This document shows, piece after piece, positions 16,160-24,426 of a stretch of DNA of 64,000 nt. Numbering within the stretch: position 1 is the stretch's first letter; each line of letters opens with the position of its first letter. The notes beneath the pieces are model-generated. The model saw only the letters and a list, made by a program, of their open reading frames with translations. It ran no database searches and was not told the origin of the DNA. Source of the DNA: CP2-2F sp034436355 (GTDB lineage Bacteria; Chloroflexota; Anaerolineae; Aggregatilineales; UBA2796); NCBI GenBank assembly GCA_034436355.1, contig DAOTVQ010000029.1:1-64000 (forward strand), written 5' to 3'. A program made the translations under genes and the position numbers.

Positions 16160-16487
16160 CTTTTACTTTGATGAGATGATGCCGCATAGTGTTGCCGATC
16201 AACTCACACAAGCTGGGATTGCTGTCACGTTGGCTGTCGAGGTTGGTATGATGGGTAAAGACGATCTGACTGAGCATCTACCCTACGCCACACAACACAA
16301 TCTCGTCCTCGTAACGCTTGATCGCCCATTCGCAGGGCGTGCGTCGTATGTTTTCGATCATGGCGGTCTAATTTGCTGGACGGGCGATAGCCGCGATTTC
16401 GGCGGTATGGTGTGCTGCCTGAGCGCTTTTGCAGGGCAATACACACCAGAGACAGTGCGCGGTCAGGTTTTTTGGTTCAATAGCTAG
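16143..16487 (+). CDS. DUF5615 PIN-like putative toxin
   Basis: A 114-residue PIN-like protein. The N-terminal LNFYFDEMMPHSVADQL carries the first acidic residue of the PIN site, GKDDLTEHLPYATQHNLVLVTLDRPF the central and third acidic positions. DUF5615 proteins are predicted RNases of type II toxin-antitoxin pairs with DUF433 partners, which is the gene just upstream and overlapping. The 3' end is followed by 14 bases and then the methyltransferase/MTHFR start. Confidence 0.88.
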   Translation: MEAALNFYFDEMMPHSVADQLTQAGIAVTLAVEVGMMGKDDLTEHLPYATQHNLVLVTLDRPFAGRASYVFDHGGLICWTGDSRDFGGMVCCLSAFAGQYTPETVRGQVFWFNS

Positions 16488-16501
16488 AGGATGTATCTAC
16501 A

Positions 16502-18361
16502 ATGCCACACACCCAACCTTTTCTTGAACGCTTGAAGCAAGGCGTCATTCTTGCTGATGGCGCCATGGGCACCACCTTGCATCAGGGCGGCGCGCCGCTG
16601 GATGCCTGCTTTGACGCCTTGAACCTGAGCGCGCCACAGCGTGTTGAGGCGGTTCACCGCGCCTTTGTGGAGGCGGGCGCTGAGTTGATCGAGACCAACA
16701 CCTTCGGCGCGAATCGCTTTAAGTTGGCTGATCACAACCGCGCCACCGACGTGACCGCCATCAACCACGCCGCCGTGATGTTGGCACGGGCTGCCATTGG
16801 CAACAAGCCGATTGACGTGGCAGGCTCGGTTGGACCGCTTGGCGTGCGCCTAGCGCCTTACGGGCGCGTGAGCGCGGAACAGGCTTTTGAGGCATTCTAC
16901 GAACAGATCGCAGCGCTGATCGTGGGCGGCGCTGATCTGATCATCTTGGAGACCTTCACCGACCTTGCCGAAATTGCCGAGGCGGTGCGCGCCGCACGCG
17001 CCGCCAACCCGAACATTCCCGTGATCGCCAGCATGACCTTCACCCGCGATGGTACGACCGTTTATGGTGACCCGCCGCGTGAGGTGGCGAACGCGCTTGC
17101 CGCTACGGGTGCGGATGTGATCGGCGTTAACTGTAGTGGCGGACCTTCCCAACTGACGCGCATTGCACAGATTATGCGCGCTGTTGAGCCTGATCTGCCG
17201 ATCTTGGTCATGCCCAACGCCGGCTTTCCAGAGACGATCAATGGGCGCGTGATGTATCCCGCCACGCCTGATTATTTCGGCGATTATGCCGTGATTTTGC
17301 GCGGCATGGGCGTGAATATCATTGGCGGCTGCTGCGGCACCACGCCTGACCACATCCGCGCCATGCGCGCCGCCCTGGACGCGCCCAACCGCACGCCGCA
17401 CATCGTCATCCTCCCTGTGGAGACGAACGGCGTTAGCACGGCGGATACCCAAGAAGCGCCGACGCGCCTTGCCCAAAAGCTGGCAGTTGGCAAGTTCTTC
17501 ACCACCGTGGAGATGGCGCCGCCGCGCAGCTTTAACGCGCAAAAGGTGCTGGCAGCCGCCCAAATGCTGCAAGCCGCCGGCGTAGATTGCATTGATGTTT
17601 CTGATAGCCCTATGGCGCGGATGCGGATGAGTCCGTGGGCAGTTTGCCACCTGATCCAAGATCGGCTGGGCATGGAGACTATCCTGCATTTCCCCACACG
17701 CGGACGCAACATCCTGCGCGTGCAGGGCGATCTTTTGGCGGCACACGCCCTGAACGTGCGGAATATCTTGGTGGTGATGGGCGATCCAACCTCCATCGGC
17801 GATTATCCTGAGGCGAACGACAAATACGACATCGTGCCAAGCGGCCTGATCAAGCTCATCAAGCAGAACTTGAACAGCGGGCAGGATCAGGCGGGCAATA
17901 GCATCGGGCAGCCGACTTCCTTCGCCGTTGGCTGTGCGCTAAACCTCTGCCCACAGGATATAGACGCCGAGATCAAGACGCTGCGGAAGAAGATCGAGGC
18001 AGGCGCGGATTTCGCCCTGACGCAAAGCGTCTATGAGCCGCACAAGGTCGCGCAGTTCCTAGCGCGCTACGCAGAACTATACGGCGCGCTCACCTTGCCG
18101 ATTTTGGTGGGTGTGCTGCCGCTGTATGGCGCACGGCACGCCGCCTTTTTGCACAACGAAGTGCCGGGCATCAACATCCCCGACCATATTCTGGCGCGCA
18201 TCAACGCGGCGGGCGATGTCGCACCTGCCACAGGCGTCCAGATCGCGGCGGAACTGCTGCGCGACTTGCGCGGCATGGTGCAGGGCGCGTATATCATCCC
18301 GCCATTCGGTAAATACGAAATGGCGGCGGAGATCGTCGAGTCGTTGGCGCAGCCTGCCTGA
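16502..18361 (+). CDS. Homocysteine S-methyltransferase / methylenetetrahydrofolate reductase fusion
   Basis: A 619-residue two-domain protein of the Bacillus YitJ type. Residues 1-295 form a Zn-dependent homocysteine methyltransferase barrel (DGAMGTTLHQGG; Zn Cys in GVNCSGGP and GGCCGTTPDH). Residues about 325-619 form an FAD-dependent methylenetetrahydrofolate reductase (FTTVEMAPPRS, VMGDPTS, FAVGCALN). It can make 5-methyltetrahydrofolate and carry out a homocysteine methyl transfer, feeding the methionine synthase coded upstream. Start ATG 16502 has no strong ribosome site. The first 38 bases exist as a separate copy at 15766-15803. Confidence 0.95.
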   Translation: MPHTQPFLERLKQGVILADGAMGTTLHQGGAPLDACFDALNLSAPQRVEAVHRAFVEAGAELIETNTFGANRFKLADHNRATDVTAINHAAVMLARAAIGNKPIDVAGSVGPLGVRLAPYGRVSAEQAFEAFYEQIAALIVGGADLIILETFTDLAEIAEAVRAARAANPNIPVIASMTFTRDGTTVYGDPPREVANALAATGADVIGVNCSGGPSQLTRIAQIMRAVEPDLPILVMPNAGFPETINGRVMYPATPDYFGDYAVILRGMGVNIIGGCCGTTPDHIRAMRAALDAPNRTPHIVILPVETNGVSTADTQEAPTRLAQKLAVGKFFTTVEMAPPRSFNAQKVLAAAQMLQAAGVDCIDVSDSPMARMRMSPWAVCHLIQDRLGMETILHFPTRGRNILRVQGDLLAAHALNVRNILVVMGDPTSIGDYPEANDKYDIVPSGLIKLIKQNLNSGQDQAGNSIGQPTSFAVGCALNLCPQDIDAEIKTLRKKIEAGADFALTQSVYEPHKVAQFLARYAELYGALTLPILVGVLPLYGARHAAFLHNEVPGINIPDHILARINAAGDVAPATGVQIAAELLRDLRGMVQGAYIIPPFGKYEMAAEIVESLAQPA

Positions 18362-18374
18362 GCGTTTGTTATGT

Positions 18375-18402
18375 GCAGGGGCGGGATACATTCCGTCCCT
18401 GC
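18375..18402 (+). other. GC-rich hairpin after the methyltransferase/MTHFR gene
   Basis: GCAGGGGCGGGA pairs with TCCGTCCCTGC with one wobble and one bulge around a short loop. There is no U-tract, so it is at best a weak terminator or a 3' stabilising stem. Confidence 0.4.
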
Positions 18403-18432
18403 GCGCTTGCTACAGCCTAAAGCGCAAAAGTA

Positions 18433-18441
18433 TGCTATGAT
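18433..18441 (+). promoter_or_regulatory. Extended -10 element of the SufR-like gene
   Basis: TGC followed by TATGAT (18436-18441) forms an extended -10 element about 50 bases before the ATG at 18492. No clear -35. Confidence 0.4.
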
Positions 18442-18491
18442 CAGATGAATTGATAAGGTTGTAGCTTGGTGTACTGTTAGGATACGCTCTT

Positions 18492-19157
18492 ATGCAGCAA
18501 ACGCGACAACACATCCTTGAAATCTTGCGCGAACGCAGCGAAGCAACGGTAGATGAACTGGTGAACGCACTGCACACGCGCATTCAGCACAACATCACGG
18601 CGGTCACCGTGCGCCATCACCTGGATATTCTGCGCGGCGAAGACCTGGTGACTGCCCCGAAGGGGCGGCGCAGCGGCACGCCCGGCAGACCGCAATACGT
18701 CTACGCGCTGACCGACAAAGCACGCGAACAGTTCCCGAATAACTATCATCACCTGATGCAGCATCTCTTTCAGCAGCTTAAAGCGCGCTTGGATGCCTCT
18801 CAGGTGAATGTCATCCTAGAGGGTGTGGCGGATCAGATGGTGGCAGAGGCAAACTTGCCCACAGCCTCGCTAAACGCTATCCCAATGCCCGTCCGCCTTG
18901 ATCATGTGGTGAACTATCTGAACGCACATGGCTATGAGGCGCGCTGGGAGACGTGCAGTGAAGGCTACATCTTGCGGACGCACAACTGCCCTTACCACCA
19001 GCTTGCCGGCGAACACGGCGAACTATGCGGCATGGATATGCGCTTGATCAGCGGCTTGCTGGGCGTTGTGCCGCGCAACATGGGCAGGCTTGCCGAAGAC
19101 GCCGAGAGCTGTGCCTATCTGATCCCTGCCCCGCAGCCCATTACGCAGACCGCATAG
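18492..19157 (+). CDS. SufR-like winged-helix regulator with Fe-S cysteines
   Basis: A 221-residue DeoR/ArsR-type regulator related to SufR, the Fe-S cluster-sensing repressor. The N-terminal winged helix covers about residues 1-80 (TVRHHLDILRGEDLV, GRPQYVYALTDKA). The C-terminal half has four conserved Cys in the SufR-like pattern: WETCSEG, THNCPYHQLA, GELCGMD and ESCAYLI. They probably bind an iron-sulphur cluster. No suf genes are adjacent, so the target is unknown. Immediately after the TAG stop and in the same frame lies the tail of a DinB-family gene (19158-19307). Confidence 0.85.
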   Translation: MQQTRQHILEILRERSEATVDELVNALHTRIQHNITAVTVRHHLDILRGEDLVTAPKGRRSGTPGRPQYVYALTDKAREQFPNNYHHLMQHLFQQLKARLDASQVNVILEGVADQMVAEANLPTASLNAIPMPVRLDHVVNYLNAHGYEARWETCSEGYILRTHNCPYHQLAGEHGELCGMDMRLISGLLGVVPRNMGRLAEDAESCAYLIPAPQPITQTA

Positions 19158-19307
19158 ATCGCTGACCATGCTCACGCCAGTGTGCTGCACATCCTGCTGC
19201 ACCTCGTCAACCACGGCACCGATCACCGCGCCCAAACGCTCGCCATGCTGCACACGCTGGGCGCGGAAACGATTGATCAAGACCTGATCTTCTTCTTGCG
19301 CCAATAG
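19158..19307 (+). pseudogene. C-terminal remnant of a DinB-family gene
   Basis: After the SufR-like stop the same reading frame continues for 49 codons to TAG at 19305-19307 without an ATG near its beginning. The translation (LLHLVNHGTDHRAQ then LAMLHTLGAE and DQDLIFFLRQ) is the typical last part of DinB-family four-helix metalloproteins, including the two C-terminal metal His. The first three helices are missing. It is therefore the left-over end of a deleted gene. It ends directly against the permease gene of the other strand. Confidence 0.8.
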
Positions 19308-21822
19308 CTATTCGTAGCGCATGGCACTTAGCACATCGGTGCGCGCCGCCTGCCGCGATGGGAAATAGGCCGCCACCGCACCGACACTAACGGCGAACGC
19401 CAGCACGATGCCAATATCCATCAGGTTGACGCCAAATTGAATGCCCAGCATCTTGTGCAGCACCACCGTGTTGAAAGTTGAGGCAAGCACGCCCCACGGC
19501 ACGCCCACCAACAGCCCTACGCCAATCAGCAGCAGCGCCTCGATCAGCACGCTGCGTGTGACCTGTCCGCGAGTCATGCCCACTGCACGCAGCATTCCCA
19601 GTTCACGGCGGCGATCCAGCACTGCCACAAAAAGCGCACTCGCCAAGCCCGCCACCACGATGATCAGCAGCAGGCTGGTCAGCATCCGCGAAACCGTTGT
19701 GATGCTGTCAAAGCGTGCCATGAAGGCAGCCGCCACCATCTCGTTATCGTAGATCAATGCACCACGCGGCACGAATTGGCGCGTTAGGTCGCGCCGCAGG
19801 GCGTCTAGGTCTGCCTCTGGTGCTGCCTTTAGCGCGAGACGGTTCAGGCTGTGATCGCCCCAGAAGTGCTGATAGACTGCCAAATCCATGATGAACATGC
19901 CCTGATCCACAATGCCATAGGTGTTGCCTAGCACCTCAAAGGTGACCGCACCGCTTGGCGTTTCAAGCGTCACTTGTGAGCCTGTGGTGATGCCCGCCAT
20001 GAAATTCGCCATGCCTGCTGCCAACAGCGAAGGGTTGTTCAAATCAGGCAGGCGCGTATAGCCGCTTGCCTCATCGCCATCACTCCACATAAGGCGCCCA
20101 CCCGCAGCGCGCAGTGCCGCCACATCGAGCGCCCGCAGATAGGAATCGCCGCCATTGTGCGGAATCAGGCGGATCTTTTCGCGCAGCACATGCGCTACAT
20201 CTCTCCGTGCCGCCAATGCCTCGCTAATGCCTTCCGGCAGCGGCAGCGAAGGCATCAGCGCGTCTCTGCCGGCGCCCATCACGCCCAACTCAAAGATATT
20301 CTCACCTTGCTGCCATGCCTTAATAAAGGTGCGGTAGCCAAAGTTTGAGCCAGTGGTGACGAAACTGACCCCAGTGCTGATCGAGAGCAGGATGCCGACC
20401 GCCGCCACACGCCGCGTGCGCTGCGTCAGGTTATGGGCGGCGATGCGCCCACTTACTCCAAAGACACGCGCCAAGAAGGGCAGCGCAACCTGACCCGTGA
20501 AGAGCAGCATTGGCGGTGTGAGCAGCGCTGCCGCTGTTAACAGCGCATAGGCGCTGATATTCGTTAGCACCACGCCTTGCAAATTAGGCTGGGAGAGCAG
20601 CCCAACCAAGAGCGCAATGCCAATCAGCACGGCAGCGCTGATCAGGCGGCGGCGCTGCACCTGTATGGCATCGCGCTGAGCGCGGATGCCTGCTAACGCC
20701 TCAGTCGGGTCAATTTGGGTGGCTGCGCGTGCTGCCAAGCCACCTGCCAACATCGAAAAGCCGATTGCCGCGCCAAAGGCGATGAATGGTGTTGACGGTG
20801 CAACACTCAGGCTGACCGCTGACGTGAAGGCAGAGGTATCATTCTTCGGCAACACAGGCAGTTGGTCGCCAACGCTGACCATCAGGTAGCCCAACCCGAT
20901 GCCGAGTATGCCGCCGATCATGCCTAACACCGCCGCTTCGGCGATGAAAAGCCGCTGAACGCTGCGGCGCGTCATACCTAGTGCGCGCAAGACGCCGATC
21001 TCGCTGCGGCGCTGCGCCACTGCCACGCTGATCGCACCATAGATGAGCGTAGCGCCCAATGAAAGAATCATCAAACTAACGCCCGCCATAATAAGCGCGG
21101 CAACTTCGGCAAACAGGCTGCCGCCGCGCCCGCTGGGTGCCGCCACACTCAGCGACGGCACAATCGCCTGCAAACGCTTGCCCAAAGCTGCCTCGTCTGT
21201 GCCTTCACGCGGCAGGATGCTGATTGAGTCGATCAGCACATTCCCGCGTAGGGCTGCCAGATCAGTGAGTGTCATGATCGCCAGATCGCCGCTGTTTAGC
21301 CGCCCAATGCCTTCCTCTGCCAATGTACCAACCACGGTGAGCGTCCGCAGACCGCCCGCGCCGAAAAAGCTCAGCGTTTGCCCAAGCTGGTAGCCATGCT
21401 CTGCGGCATATTTGGCAGAGAGCAGCACAGCGCCCTCACGGGCAAATTCACCTGCGCACAGCCTGATCAATTTCCGAATCAACGCCGAGAAACGCCATCA
21501 AATCGCGCTGACCAACCACAATACCGCCTGAAAATGCCAGCGGCGCGGCAGCAGCAACGCCTTCCACCGCACGCAGATCGGGCAGCATGTCGGTTGCAAA
21601 GGGTGTGCCATCCGCCGTGCGAATTTCAAGGGCAGCGCGCCCATGCAGATCGTTGGTGGCAGTGGTAAAAGCGCTTTGGAGTGTGCCGACAATGGTTGGT
21701 CCGAAGATGAAAGTTGCCACGCCCATCACCACGCCCATCAGCGAGACAAGCTGGCGCAACCAGTGGCGGCGTAGATAGCGCAGTCCACTAAAGCGGAAAA
21801 TGGTTAACGTTTGGCTTGCCAT
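19308..21822 (-). pseudogene. ABC transporter permease (MacB/FtsX type), frameshifted
   Basis: Two overlapping minus-strand frames together make one permease of about 838 residues. The first (21822 to 21448, 124 residues) holds the N-terminal helix and the start of the periplasmic MacB domain; it ends in DSEIDQAVRR and a TGA. The second (to 19308) continues in another frame from LCAGEFAREGAVLLSAKYA, with two FtsX domains of three or four helices each (near 20,950-20,400 and 19,750-19,310). The joint length is not a multiple of three, so one base was gained or two lost near 21448-21475, or there is a sequencing error. The product should act with the ATPase coded next to it as an exporter or lipoprotein-release type pump. 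Confidence 0.85.
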
Positions 21823-21834
21823 AGGGTTCTGCCT

Positions 21835-22560
21835 TTAGGTGTGTGGCAGCGCGTCTAGCGCGCCAATTTGCTCTAGGATGCGCCCATCGCTCAGCGTGAT
21901 GATCCGATCTGCGTAGGCAGCAGCTTTTGGATCATGCGTCACAAGGATTAAGGTGCGTCCCTGTTCATTCACCAATTCACGCAGCAGTTGCAGCACATCC
22001 TCACCTGTTTTGCTATCAAGGTTGCCGGTTGGCTCATCGCCCAGCAGCAGTGCCGCATCATTGATCAGGGCGCGGGCAATCGCAACGCGCTGCTGCTGCC
22101 CGCCGCTCAGTTCATCAGGGCGGTGCTGCTGCCGATCTGCCAAGCCAACCTGCTCCAGCAAGCGCACGCCCTTCGGGCGGATGGCAGCCAACGGTTTGCC
22201 ATCCATCAGCAGCGGCAGGCAGACGTTTTCTAAGGCAGTCATGGTGGGCAGCAGATTAAACGCCTGAAAGATAAAGCCAATCTGGCGGCGGCGAAAAATT
22301 GTTAAGGCGTCGTCGCTCAGGCTGTTGAGCGCCTGCCCAAAGAGCGTCAGCGTTCCGCTGCTTGGCGCGGTTAAGCCCGCGATCAGGTGCAGCAAGGTGC
22401 TTTTGCCGCTGCCGCTGGCGCCCATAATGGCGACAAACTGCCCCGTTGGAATGCTCAAAGAGAGGTCGTCTAGGGCGCGCACATCGGTTTTGCCCTGCCG
22501 ATAGACTTTGCTAACGCCGCGCAGTTGCACAGCGGTTTGGCGTGCCTGTGAATGATTCAT
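21835..22560 (-). CDS. ABC transporter ATP-binding protein (MacB/LolD type)
   Basis: A 241-residue ATPase with Walker A GASGSGKST, Q-loop in IGFIFQAFNLL, signature LSGGQQQR, Walker B LLLGDEPTGNLDS and H-loop VTHDP. The NLDS and FNLLPTMTALENV segments are typical of the MacB/LolD group, which pairs with FtsX-type permeases such as the adjacent gene. The permease start lies 12 bases downstream; the PadR gene ends 3 bases upstream of its start, so the three form one operon, most likely controlled by PadR. Confidence 0.95.
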   Translation of the reverse strand: MNHSQARQTAVQLRGVSKVYRQGKTDVRALDDLSLSIPTGQFVAIMGASGSGKSTLLHLIAGLTAPSSGTLTLFGQALNSLSDDALTIFRRRQIGFIFQAFNLLPTMTALENVCLPLLMDGKPLAAIRPKGVRLLEQVGLADRQQHRPDELSGGQQQRVAIARALINDAALLLGDEPTGNLDSKTGEDVLQLLRELVNEQGRTLILVTHDPKAAAYADRIITLSDGRILEQIGALDALPHT

Positions 22561-22563
22561 GCA

Positions 22564-23172
22564 CTAATCTCCGCCTTCCACATCTTCCGAAAACAACGCT
22601 TTGATCTTCGCCTCGCAGTGGCGCAGCCACCGTATATCCGCCTCTGCGTGCTGAAGGGCTACATCAATCAGCAGCGTGCTGATGACGCGCTCACGGTGAA
22701 TGCGGGCGCGCTCAGCCGCATCGGTGGCGCTCTGCAATGCGCGCTTTGCCTGTTGTTCAAGGCGCACCTTGCGCTCGGTAAGCTGCATCATCTGCGCCAT
22801 ATACACGCTCTGTTGGCTGTGCAGCAGCAGCAGCAGCGTCTCCACATCCTCGGCGCGCATGAACATCAGCTTGAGAAAGAGTTCATCCCGCAGCGCACGC
22901 GGCTCAGCCTTGATCGGTGCTAGACGCCATGACTCAAAGGCGGCGCTGCCTTCCGCCGTGATGCGGTAAATCTTCTTATCGGGCTTATCACTCTGTGCCA
23001 CCGCCTCATAGGCAACTAAGCCTTCTTCATACAAGCGCTCTAAGGTGCTGTAAATCTGCCCGAAATTGAGCGTCCAAAAGACGCCGACCTTCTGCTCAAA
23101 TGCCTGTTTCAGGTCGTAGCCATGCCGCGGGCTTTCCGCCAACAAGCCGAGCAGCGCATATTTGACCGACAT
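22564..23172 (-). CDS. PadR family transcriptional regulator
   Basis: A 202-residue regulator with the PadR winged helix (residues 1-85: YALLGLLAESPRHGYDLKQAF, NFGQIYSTLERLYEEGLV, KIYRITAEG) and a C-terminal helical dimerisation domain (Vir_act_alpha type). The start is ATG 23172, fixed by a near-perfect AGGAGGT at 23176-23182; the longer frame would begin at a non-standard codon within the operator. PadR proteins commonly repress drug-efflux ABC operons and release DNA on ligand binding. An inverted repeat lies just upstream. Confidence 0.93.
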   Translation of the reverse strand: MSVKYALLGLLAESPRHGYDLKQAFEQKVGVFWTLNFGQIYSTLERLYEEGLVAYEAVAQSDKPDKKIYRITAEGSAAFESWRLAPIKAEPRALRDELFLKLMFMRAEDVETLLLLLHSQQSVYMAQMMQLTERKVRLEQQAKRALQSATDAAERARIHRERVISTLLIDVALQHAEADIRWLRHCEAKIKALFSEDVEGGD

Positions 23173-23180
23173 CGCACCTC

Positions 23181-23210
23181 CTATATACATTTATATATGC
23201 AAGTATATAG
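23181..23210. promoter_or_regulatory. Probable PadR operator
   Basis: CTATATAC (23181-23188) and GTATATAG (23203-23210) form a perfect 8-bp inverted repeat with a 14-base spacer, directly upstream of the PadR ribosome site. AT-rich dyads of this form are common PadR operators. Confidence 0.65.
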
Positions 23211-23276
23211 CTAGTTTTTGAAGCGAGTCAAGCGGGCTGTTTATGAATTTTTCGTAAAGAATGGCTAGCAGCGTGT

Positions 23277-24422
23277 TTAGGCGAGGAACAAGAAGCCGAA
23301 CAGCACCCAAAAAGCGCTGTAGCGCAGCGGACGCCACAGCCTGAAGTGCGCGGCATATAGGATCACGCTGATGACCAAGGCGGGCAAAAAGCGTGCTAAG
23401 CCGAATGGCTCGGCAAAGGTCGAAAGCGGCGTGAAGGGAATAAGTGCCGCGTTTGCCAACAAGATCAGGCTGTAGAGCGCCCACTTGCCGCGCAGCACAT
23501 CGCGCAGGGTGCGCCACAACGCCCACAGCGAAGGCAGCAAGCCCATCAAGATCGGAATCGCGGCGAGGGCAAGCGTTGTTGGCGTGATGCCGACGCGGAA
23601 AATTCGCCAAATGCCATTGTATGGCACGATCTCGAAGGGCGTGGCGCCGGCGCCGCCTGAGCCAATGCCGAAACTGCCCAGCCACTGCCACAAGACGAGT
23701 TGCCATGCCACAAAAGGCAGCAGCGCACCCAACCCGATCAGAAAAGCACGGCGCGGTTGGCGGTTGAGCAGCAACGCCAGTGCCGCGCCCGCCGCCGTGA
23801 TCAGCGTTACCTCTTTGGCAAGCGCGGCGAGCGCAAAGAGCGCCGCACTCCACCCGAAGTGGCGGCGGTGCAGTGCCAAAAGCGCAATCAGCAGCAAGCC
23901 GTAGGCAAGCGGCTCAGTGGTGCTGGCGCGCACCGCGAAAAAGATGCCGCCAAACAAGCCGTAGATCAACGCATACCAACCGCTGACGCGCTCTGCGCGC
24001 AAGAGCGCCGCCAAGGCTGCCGTGCCGAAGCCAAGCGCGGTAAGGTTGATGAGCAAAAGGGCGTATGGCACTAGGGCAGCCTGACCAAAGCTGAGCAGCC
24101 GCGCCAACGCCGCGCCTAAAATGCGCTGATAGCGGTAGGCGGGCTGTTCGCAATCAAAGAGGCGTCCGAGTTGGCGGTGCAAGGCGCGCTGATAGGTGTA
24201 GCCAAAGGTTGGGTGGCGGCACACCGATCCAATTTGCCCTTCCGCACGGACGGGATCAGCGGCAATCCACGCTGTGAACTGCCCATCGTAGCCCTGTGTG
24301 CCAGCCGCCCGTGGACGAATCAGCTCTTGAATATCGCCGCCCGCACGCAGCACCATGAACGCGCAGTAGAGGCTGCACAGAATCACGGCTACACCGACAG
24401 GCGTCCGCCAGGCAAGGCGCAT
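23277..24422 (-). CDS. Multi-pass membrane protein, AZOBR_p60025-like
   Basis: A 381-residue protein with about eight transmembrane helices. The N-terminal soluble loop holds QGYDGQFTAWIAADP and YRYQRILGAALARLL, segments that resemble the AZOBR_p60025 family involved in cell-surface glycopolymer formation; a glycosyltransferase of the GT-C fold is likely. Start is ATG 24422, 4 bases after the end of the kinase gene, so it is probably in the same transcript as the TerY-P triad. The function in that context is unknown. GC-rich and Ala/Leu-rich as usual for membrane genes here. Confidence 0.75.
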   Translation of the reverse strand: MRLAWRTPVGVAVILCSLYCAFMVLRAGGDIQELIRPRAAGTQGYDGQFTAWIAADPVRAEGQIGSVCRHPTFGYTYQRALHRQLGRLFDCEQPAYRYQRILGAALARLLSFGQAALVPYALLLINLTALGFGTAALAALLRAERVSGWYALIYGLFGGIFFAVRASTTEPLAYGLLLIALLALHRRHFGWSAALFALAALAKEVTLITAAGAALALLLNRQPRRAFLIGLGALLPFVAWQLVLWQWLGSFGIGSGGAGATPFEIVPYNGIWRIFRVGITPTTLALAAIPILMGLLPSLWALWRTLRDVLRGKWALYSLILLANAALIPFTPLSTFAEPFGLARFLPALVISVILYAAHFRLWRPLRYSAFWVLFGFLFLA

Positions 24423-24426
24423 TCGA

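Noticed and set aside
23191..23853. 220-residue minus-strand frame overlapping the membrane protein gene
   Set aside because: Arg/His/Cys-rich translation without features; the overlapping frame is clearly a membrane protein.
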